Shown here piece after piece: positions 40,997 to 41,996 of a stretch of 41,996 bases of DNA. The notes under the pieces are model-generated. The model saw only the letters and a program-made list of their open reading frames with translations. It was not told where the DNA came from and did not search any database. Source of the stretch: an uncultured Bacilli bacterium (GTDB lineage: Bacteria > Bacillota_I > Bacilli_A > RF39 > UBA660); contig CALVRG010000024.1 in NCBI GenBank assembly GCA_944358505.1, positions 1 through 41,996 on the forward strand, in the 5' to 3' direction. Both the position numbers and the translations under genes were made by a program. How positions within the stretch are numbered: position 1 is the first letter of the stretch; the number at the start of each line of letters is the position of its first letter.

Positions 40997-41996
40997 CTAT
41001 TCTGTTTTATATTCAATTTCAAAAGGATTTTCTTTTGTTCCATCTCCACTAGTTATTACGACGTTGGATTTTAGATTTAAACATGGTTTAATTCCGTATG
41101 AATTAGAAGGACTACCATCAATTCCAATGATATAACTATAGTCGTTAACATACCAAACATTAAGATCATTATAAGAATTTAGAAGCCAATAAGTTGTGTT
41201 TAAGCCGGCAATAGTTGCTGTCCCTTTGATATAGTATCTTTCATATTGGCCAGTTCCTAATTCGCCATATCTTAATAATCCTACTTTTGCTGTAGTTGTA
41301 TTTGAAGTCAGTGAAGTTCCTGTTGTATCTTCATATTTTGCTAACTTATATGATGAACCATCTAAAACTTGTCCTAAATACCAAATAGTATTTTCTTCAA
41401 TCATTTCAGTATATGGGCTGCCTACATAATTTGTTAGATATTCTCCATTTAAGAATGTTCCTATTGCATTATTACTAGAATATATTGGATTGTCACCAAA
41501 AATACTTGTTTTAAATGATCCAGAATCTTTTAATGCCTTTACACTAGTTATTTTAGTTAACCCTTCGGTCTCATGACTTACTATCATATATAAATCGTTT
41601 TCCCCACTTCCAAAGCGGATGTATTCACCACTATATCTTGTATTTAGTAATGTTCCTGATAGATTACTATCGTTATCTCCTTTTAAGCGATAAGGATTCG
41701 TTTCAGTACCATCACCACTTATGATTTTAACATTTTCTTTTAAATTTATTGATGGACGAACACCAAACCTGATTTCTGAACCAATTCCAAAAGAATAGCC
41801 TGTGTAAACAATATATGAAAGACTCGATGAAGAATGTGGTGTTAATGTAAACCAATTAAGTCCATTATTTAAATACCCCAAGCTATGCTGACTACCTCTA
41901 TAACTCGTTTGATACTCATACATATTTAAAAGTCCTACAGCATCTTCTACTATTGTTCCTGTCTCATCACTTGGTCTTGTTATACTTCCTAACTCT
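40997..41996 (-). CDS. Large repeat-containing extracellular protein, C-terminal part (truncated by window edge)
   Basis: The frame is open through the right end; 332 codons plus stop are visible. Two related units are seen. Each ends in a Pro-x-Leu-Asn-like block followed by SGDG and NPY/NPF: GVRPSINLKENVKIISGDGT with NPYRL, and GIKPCLNLKSNVVITSGDGT with NPFEI. Each is preceded by a Trp/Tyr/Ser/Asn/Gly-rich beta stretch (e.g. TTYWLLNSYNDLNVWYVND), suggesting tandem carbohydrate-binding or adhesin-like modules on a surface protein. In related lineages such C-termini may be attached to pilin-like N-termini, but the N-terminus is outside the window. No precise family assigned. Confidence 0.7.
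   Translation of the reverse strand, partial: ELGSITRPSDETGTIVEDAVGLLNMYEYQTSYRGSQHSLGYLNNGLNWFTLTPHSSSSLSYIVYTGYSFGIGSEIRFGVRPSINLKENVKIISGDGTETNPYRLKGDNDSNLSGTLLNTRYSGEYIRFGSGENDLYMIVSHETEGLTKITSVKALKDSGSFKTSIFGDNPIYSSNNAIGTFLNGEYLTNYVGSPYTEMIEENTIWYLGQVLDGSSYKLAKYEDTTGTSLTSNTTTAKVGLLRYGELGTGQYERYYIKGTATIAGLNTTYWLLNSYNDLNVWYVNDYSYIIGIDGSPSNSYGIKPCLNLKSNVVITSGDGTKENPFEIEYKTE

Noticed and set aside
40640-41052. Two plus-strand frames around the obg promoter
   Set aside because: They run over the obg 5' end, its promoter and a terminator, with no ribosome binding site.

Overview
The window is one contiguous, very AT-rich bacterial chromosome segment. Gene content and signals point to a low-GC Firmicute, probably an uncultured gut Bacilli lineage of the RF39/Erysipelotrichia type. 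The evidence is T-box leaders, an HrcA/CIRCE heat-shock operon, Bacillus-type promoters (TTGACA-N16/18-TATAAT, often with an extended -10 TGATATAAT), Firmicute-type HelD, RecD2 and UvsE, and an archaeal/eukaryal-type ProRS as in mycoplasmas. A class B penicillin-binding protein argues for a walled cell rather than a true mycoplasma. This placement is inference; no 16S rRNA gene is present. All 38 genes whose stop I could read end in TAA (26) or TAG (12), none in TGA.

Layout, left to right. (1) 1-172: an Asn-type T-box leader and its promoter, reading leftward out of the window. (2) 158-8790: dinG-type helicase, then the heat-shock operon hrcA-grpE-dnaK-pepF-dnaJ (all minus strand), with an oligoendopeptidase F gene between dnaK and dnaJ and a degenerate CIRCE laid over the promoter. 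(3) 8808-9603: two small secreted or pilin-like genes, then a tRNA-Arg(UCU) with an abnormal anticodon loop (9801-9877). (4) 9954-13739: an apparent operon of membrane hybrid histidine kinase, Hpt-receiver protein and dihydrodipicolinate-reductase-like oxidoreductase. (5) 13762-15904: an AMP-forming ligase and a 62-aa protein. (6) 15920-17550: proS with a structured leader. (7) 17681-25764: information-processing genes, including a Gre factor overlapping HelD, uvsE, recD2 and mtaB, plus two unrecognised small proteins. (8) 25785-28429: prepilin peptidase, a PilC-like platform protein and a YqfQ-like protein. (9) 28451-30578: thrS with a Thr T-box leader. (10) 30580-33569: class B PBP followed by a polysaccharide-deacetylase-fold protein that has lost its metal ligands and seems to start at AUA. 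(11) 33648-39410: DUF2624-like protein, a prepilin, nfo, tgt, trmD, rimM, an rRNA methyltransferase and a YgjP-type protease. (12) 39527-41996: obg and the 3' end of a repeat-bearing surface protein.

Functional threads: proteostasis; translation quality (ThrRS, ProRS, Tgt, TrmD, RimM, MtaB, SpoU methylase, tRNA-Arg); transcription recycling and genome maintenance (HelD, Gre, RecD2, DinG, UvsE, Nfo); and a type IV-pilus-like system spread over several loci (PilC, PilD, a prepilin, a 59-aa prepilin-like protein and surface proteins), with no assembly ATPase in the window. I found no CRISPR array, insertion sequence, prophage or rRNA. The most unusual points are the absence of UGA stops, G33 in tRNA-Arg, the AUA start with a sequestered ribosome binding site on a dead deacetylase, HelD-Gre coupling, and the kinase-phosphorelay-oxidoreductase operon.
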